Assembly (NCBI RefSeq): GCF_024734665.1
Contig: NZ_CP102931.1
Span: 1,300,001-1,364,000, forward strand
Length of the DNA stretch: 64,000 nucleotides
Origin: Variovorax paradoxus
Lineage (GTDB): Bacteria > Pseudomonadota > Gammaproteobacteria > Burkholderiales > Burkholderiaceae_C
Reading direction: 5' to 3'
Below are positions 60,681 through 64,000 of the stretch, one piece after another. The number at the start of each line of letters is the position of its first letter. Positions within the stretch are counted from its first letter, which is position 1. The notes beneath the pieces were generated by a model. That model was not told the origin of the DNA and did no database searches. It saw only the letters and a list, made by a program, of their open reading frames with translations. A program made the position numbers and the translations under genes.

Positions 60681-62357
60681 ATGGCAACTCCAGATTCCCG
60701 CAGGCGCATCGCATCGATCAGCCTGGCCGCATTGGCCACCGCAGCCGCACTCGCCGGATGCGCCTCTGTCAGCGAGCCCGCAATCACGCCCGCCCAGACG
60801 GCCCAGGCGCAAGCCGCATGCACGGCGCTGCAAGACATGAAGATCGCGGCCTCCGCCATCGGCAAGCCGAGTTCGGGCGCGGTCGTTCAATCTGCGAGCT
60901 TCGTCCCCGCCAATGCCGCGGACAACCCCAATGGCGAGTACTGCGCGGTCAAGGGCGTCGTGCTGCCCGTGAGTGCATCGGCGCCCAGCCTCGAGTTCCA
61001 GGTCAACCTTCCCACCGCATGGAACCGCCGTGCGCTGCAGATGGGCGGTGGCGGCTATGACGGCACGCTCGTCACCGGCCTGGGCTCCTACACCGCGCAG
61101 CCCAACGGCACACCCAATGCGCTGCGCCAGGGCTATGTCACGCTGGGCAGCGACGGCGGGCACAAGGGCACGGGCAACTTCGACGGCAACTTCGCGCTGA
61201 ACGACGAGGCGCTTCTCAACTACGGCCAGCAGTCGGTGAAGAAAACGCACGACGTGGCGCTGGAGATCATCCGGCAGCGCTATGGTGCGGCGCCACGGCG
61301 TTTCTATTTCATCGGTGGATCGCAGGGCGGGCACGAGGCGCTCGATGCCACGGCGCGCTATGCCGCCGACTACGACGGGGCCATTGCCAACTACCCGGCA
61401 TACAACATCACGATGCTGCAACTGGCGTCGCTGCATGTCGGCAAGGCGCTGTATGCCAATGGCGGCGCGGGCTGGATGAGCCCGGCCAAGAAGACGCTGC
61501 TCGTCAACGCGGTGTATGCCGCCTGCGACGGGCTCGATGGCGCCAAGGACGGGATCATCGGCAATGTCGCGGCCTGCAACGTGGTCTTCAACATCGACAA
61601 GGTGAAGGCCTCGCTGCGTTGCGTTGGTGGCGCTGACAACGGCGACTTCTGCCTGTCTGATGCGCAGATCGCGGCCGTGCGGCAGATCGCATCGCCCTAC
61701 GACGCGGGGTTTGCGGTTGCGGGGCAGCAGGTGTTTCCGCGCTGGCCGGTGCTTGAAGGTGCGGTGTTCTCGGTGTCGTCGTTTGGCGCATCGCGCGTGC
61801 CATCGAACCCGCCGGCCGCCACCGATGCGTTGCTGTTCTCCATTGGCGCGGCGCACGCCAAGTACTTTGCCACGCGCAACCCGTCGCTCGATGCGCTGCG
61901 CTACGAGCCGGCGCGCTACAGGGCACGGCTGCAGCAGCTGGGCAACATCACCGACGTGACGACGGTGAGCCTCGAAGCCTTCCGCGCCAGGGGCGGCAAG
62001 CTGATCCTCACGCATGGCACGGCAGACGATTTCATCAGCCCCTACAACACCGAGGACTACTACCGTCGCCAGGTCGCCGCCTTCGGCCAGGCGGGTGTCG
62101 ATTCATTCATTCGCTTCTACAGCGTGCCGGGCTTCGGCCACGGCATGGGGCCGTACCGGCTCGGCTATGACGGGCTCGCGGTGCTCGACAACTGGGTCGA
62201 GAAGGGGCAGGCGCCTGAAACGATTCCCTCGGTCGACAACAACCAGAACGCCAACCGCTCGCGGCCGATGTGTCGCTGGCCGGCATGGCCGATGTTCACG
62301 GGGGCGGCGGGTGCTTCGATGAACGACGCGGCTAGCTTCAGCTGCAGGGCGTCCTGA
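60681..62357 (+). CDS. tannase/feruloyl esterase family lipoprotein
   Basis: A 558-residue tannase-family alpha/beta-hydrolase. The N-terminus is a lipoprotein signal (ISLAALATAAALAGCAS, Cys27). The nucleophile is in FYFIGGSQGGHEALDATARY (Ser about 214), the acid in ILTHGTADDFISPYNTEDYY and the His in VPGFGHGMGPYRLGYDG. Cysteine pairs typical of the family (CS-D-HC style) are partly present. Members split gallate or ferulate esters of plant polyphenols. It probably acts on plant-derived esters at the outer membrane. Start at 60681 follows GACAGGCGAC, a modest ribosome site. Confidence 0.88.
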   Translation: MATPDSRRRIASISLAALATAAALAGCASVSEPAITPAQTAQAQAACTALQDMKIAASAIGKPSSGAVVQSASFVPANAADNPNGEYCAVKGVVLPVSASAPSLEFQVNLPTAWNRRALQMGGGGYDGTLVTGLGSYTAQPNGTPNALRQGYVTLGSDGGHKGTGNFDGNFALNDEALLNYGQQSVKKTHDVALEIIRQRYGAAPRRFYFIGGSQGGHEALDATARYAADYDGAIANYPAYNITMLQLASLHVGKALYANGGAGWMSPAKKTLLVNAVYAACDGLDGAKDGIIGNVAACNVVFNIDKVKASLRCVGGADNGDFCLSDAQIAAVRQIASPYDAGFAVAGQQVFPRWPVLEGAVFSVSSFGASRVPSNPPAATDALLFSIGAAHAKYFATRNPSLDALRYEPARYRARLQQLGNITDVTTVSLEAFRARGGKLILTHGTADDFISPYNTEDYYRRQVAAFGQAGVDSFIRFYSVPGFGHGMGPYRLGYDGLAVLDNWVEKGQAPETIPSVDNNQNANRSRPMCRWPAWPMFTGAAGASMNDAASFSCRAS

Positions 62358-62403
62358 CATCGTTGGTACTTTCCATCGGGTTTTGTGCTCGAGTTTCGTG
62401 CAC

Positions 62404-62439
62404 CATCGTGCATCGATCACGATGTTTCACTTTTGAAAC
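62404..62439. promoter_or_regulatory. two inverted repeats upstream of the HU gene
   Basis: CATCGTG-CATCGAT-CACGATG (62404-62424) is a 7-bp inverted repeat around a palindromic centre. GTTTCA-CTTT-TGAAAC (62424-62439) is a perfect 6-bp inverted repeat. Both lie between the tannase stop and the HU start, about 115 bases before the latter. They could serve as regulator sites or end the upstream transcript. Confidence 0.35.
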
Positions 62440-62550
62440 GCATGCGTGTCTCGATCCCCCGGTGGGGCGTTTAAAGTTCGAGCCCGGTGCGTTTTCGCGT
62501 CACGGACTTTTCCCCCAACCGTTTTACTGATTGAAGAAAGAACCCCCGTT

Positions 62551-62841
62551 TTGAACAAGACCGACCTCATCGCCGCTATCGCCACGGACACGAACCTCAG
62601 CAAGGCTGACGCTGCCCGCGCGCTCGACTCCGCCATCGACAACCTGTCGCGCGCCCTCGCCAGCGGCGACACGGTACAACTGATCGGCTTCGGCACTTTT
62701 GCCGTGGCAAGCCGCCCCGAGCGCACGGGCCGCAACCCGTCGACCGGCGAGCCGATGACCATCAAGGCCAGCAAGGCGCCCAAGTTCACCGCCGGCAAGG
62801 CGCTGAAAGACGCTGTCAACACGCCTGCAGCAGGCCAGTAA
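62551..62841 (+). CDS. HU-family DNA-binding protein
   Basis: A 96-residue HU/IHF-fold protein, starting MNKTDLIAAIATDTNLSKAD with TTG at 62551 as initiator; no ATG is suitably placed. IGFGTFAVASRPERTGRNPS and TGEPMTIKASKAPKFTAGKA are the HU arm and C-terminal signature. It bends DNA and helps compact the nucleoid. The length and motifs are normal. It stands alone, with inverted repeats upstream. Confidence 0.95.
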   Translation: MNKTDLIAAIATDTNLSKADAARALDSAIDNLSRALASGDTVQLIGFGTFAVASRPERTGRNPSTGEPMTIKASKAPKFTAGKALKDAVNTPAAGQ

Positions 62842-62962
62842 GCGCTTTTTCTTCCCTCCGTTGCGTCGGCGCAGCAGCGCGGGCCTCGGAGGGCCTCATC
62901 TTCAGGAAGCCGTCGCATTCCGCGCTAGAGTTCGTGCACGTTCACGAGCCCAGCCATCCGAC

Positions 62963-63490
62963 ATGTACGACGCGCCTGTGCCATCAACGCAACAATCCCG
63001 CACACTGCAGCAGTGGCTGCTTCGGCTCCTTTTCACAGGAGCCTGTCTTCTGGTTCTGGGCTGTGCAAGCCCATCGGGTCCGCGGCAAGGGCCGGGGCCT
63101 GCCGTCAGCAGCACGCTGACGGACGAACAATCGAACAGCGTCGCAATCCATGCACTCGGTCTTGTCGGCACGCCGTACCGCTATGGCGGCAACACGCCTG
63201 ATGGCGGCTTCGATTGCAGCGGGCTCATCGGCTATGTGTATCTCAACAGCGTAGGCGAGTCGCCGCCGCGCACCGTGGCTCGGATGAGCGGCTTCGGCAG
63301 CCCGGTGTCGATGTCCGAGCTTCGCACGGGCGATCTCGTGCTCTTCGGCCCGTCCACGCCGTCGCATGCGGGCATCTATGTGGGCGGAGGGCGCTTCGTG
63401 CATGCGCCATCGACTGGCGGTGTGGTGCGGCTCGATCGGCTGGACGGCGTGTATTGGTCGCGCCAGACGGTGCAGGCGCGGCGGCCTTGA
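62963..63490 (+). CDS. NlpC/P60 (C40) family lipoprotein peptidase
   Basis: A 175-residue cell-wall hydrolase. Signal and lipobox: LLFTGACLLVLGCASPSG (Cys34). NlpC/P60 catalytic residues: Cys85 in GGFDCSGLIGYVY, His135 in STPSHAGIYVG and polar His147 in RFVHAPSTGG. The family cuts peptidoglycan stem peptides (Spr/MepS-like). ATG 62963 was chosen; it gives an N-terminus of typical lipoprotein length. It is followed 15 bases later by a YcxB-like gene. Confidence 0.9.
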   Translation: MYDAPVPSTQQSRTLQQWLLRLLFTGACLLVLGCASPSGPRQGPGPAVSSTLTDEQSNSVAIHALGLVGTPYRYGGNTPDGGFDCSGLIGYVYLNSVGESPPRTVARMSGFGSPVSMSELRTGDLVLFGPSTPSHAGIYVGGGRFVHAPSTGGVVRLDRLDGVYWSRQTVQARRP

Positions 63491-63504
63491 GTCCGGCAAG
63501 CAGC

Positions 63505-64000
63505 ATGTCGGCAGCATCGTTCACCCTCACTCCGACAGACTTCGCGCGCCTTCAGAAGGTCGTCGGTCGTCGCGTTGGCCGAAAGCCGGGTTTGTCGTCC
63601 ACCCTGTTCATGTTGCGCGCGGCGGTATGGGTGGGCGTCGGATTGCTGGTCGCGGCGTACGTGCGCGTGCTGGACGACTACACCGAACTGCCGCATCTCC
63701 GGTTCATGGCGTACCTTGTGATGATCGTCTTCCTGCTGCTGGTGTCGCTGCCCCATGTTTCCCAGGCGATCTGGCGCAAGCACATGTTCGCCCCCAATGG
63801 CACGTTTCTCTCGCCCCAGACCGTCAGCATCACAGGCAGCGCGCTGACGATCCAGTCCGCAACGATGCGGTCAGAACTTCTGTGGGCGGGCTTCATGGCC
63901 CGCGAGGAAGACGACGTGAACCACTATCTCTTTACCGATGAGATGCAGGCGGTCGTGCTTCCTCGTTCTGCCATTGCATCGTTTGCCGACGAGTTCGAGC
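63505..64000 (+). CDS. YcxB-like membrane protein (3' end outside window)
   Basis: An open frame from ATG 63505 to the window end: MSAASFTLTPTDFARLQKVV, two membrane segments (AAVWVGVGLLVAAYVRV and LVMIVFLLLVSLPHV), then MFAPNGTFLSPQTVSITGSA and AVVLPRSAIASFADEFE. The arrangement of two spans followed by a strand-rich region ending in a LPRSA-type motif is that of YcxB-like proteins. Function unknown. The C-terminus lies beyond the window. Confidence 0.6.
   Translation, partial: MSAASFTLTPTDFARLQKVVGRRVGRKPGLSSTLFMLRAAVWVGVGLLVAAYVRVLDDYTELPHLRFMAYLVMIVFLLLVSLPHVSQAIWRKHMFAPNGTFLSPQTVSITGSALTIQSATMRSELLWAGFMAREEDDVNHYLFTDEMQAVVLPRSAIASFADEFE

Noticed and set aside
1..64000. CRISPR arrays, rRNA and tRNA genes
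   Set aside because: No regularly spaced repeats and no tRNA- or rRNA-like stretches were found on reading through the intergenic regions.

Overview
The window is GC-rich, densely packed and almost entirely bacterial coding sequence. Gene content and protein style suggest a betaproteobacterium of the Comamonadaceae, probably close to Variovorax. Clues are a full urea/short-chain amide ABC operon (urtABCDE), a TrpS with a C-terminal extension, a PiT phosphate permease beside a PPK2 kinase, a tannase-type esterase, an ECF sigma/anti-sigma pair and a Tae4 type VI secretion effector. The taxon is an inference; no rRNA or tRNA gene was seen.

Layout. 1-0.9 kb: end of an outer-membrane barrel gene and a small unknown gene. 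0.9-6.9 kb: a LacI-type regulator divergent from a sugar lactonase and sugar ABC transporter operon, with two matching palindromic operators between them. 6.9-18.4 kb: mostly minus-strand housekeeping genes (PhoD-like phosphatase, membrane protein, VOC protein, LuxR-type response regulator, trpS, a site-2-protease homologue without its HExxH, a Sua5/YrdC protein, a DMT exporter, a PHP phosphatase, a CorA/ZntB transporter, a PiT permease). One plus-strand histidine kinase sits among them. 18.4-23.9 kb: ppk2 preceded by a Pho-box-like repeat, an esterase, an AraC regulator divergent from a SnoaL-like protein, an MFS exporter and a MazG-like protein. 24.0-29.9 kb: urtABCDE, with a REP-like double hairpin between urtA and urtB. 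30.0-36.6 kb: MFS transporter, ECF sigma/anti-sigma pair divergent from a beta-propeller/cupredoxin protein, PhoD and an aldo/keto reductase. 36.7-44.8 kb: a tripartite RND efflux operon followed by its likely two-component system. 44.9-50.3 kb: DedA-rhodanese fusion, MFS, a membrane protein of unknown function and a Cache-domain two-component system.

50.3-60.5 kb is an accessory region with visibly less GC-rich, more mixed codon use. It carries a two-gene operon of a nitrilase-fold enzyme and a large SMC/Rad50-like ATPase with a CPVC hook, which is the best candidate for an undescribed (probably defence) system. It also carries a very short YHYH-domain protein, a DUF4236 protein, and a DUF938 methyltransferase followed by a Tae4 toxin-immunity cassette. 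Downstream of that cassette lie deleted copies of the methyltransferase and of the toxin/immunity junction, then two orphan small genes that may be further immunity genes. 60.7-64 kb returns to typical sequence: tannase-family lipoprotein, HU, NlpC/P60 lipoprotein and the start of a YcxB-like membrane protein.

Regulation is unusually readable here. There are paired LacI operators at 2.04/2.15 kb, a Pho-box-like direct repeat at 18.45 kb, and two divergent ECF promoters at 32.5 kb with identical -35 and -10 elements and the same 16-nt spacer. Several operons are translationally coupled by ATGA, GTGA or TTGA overlaps.
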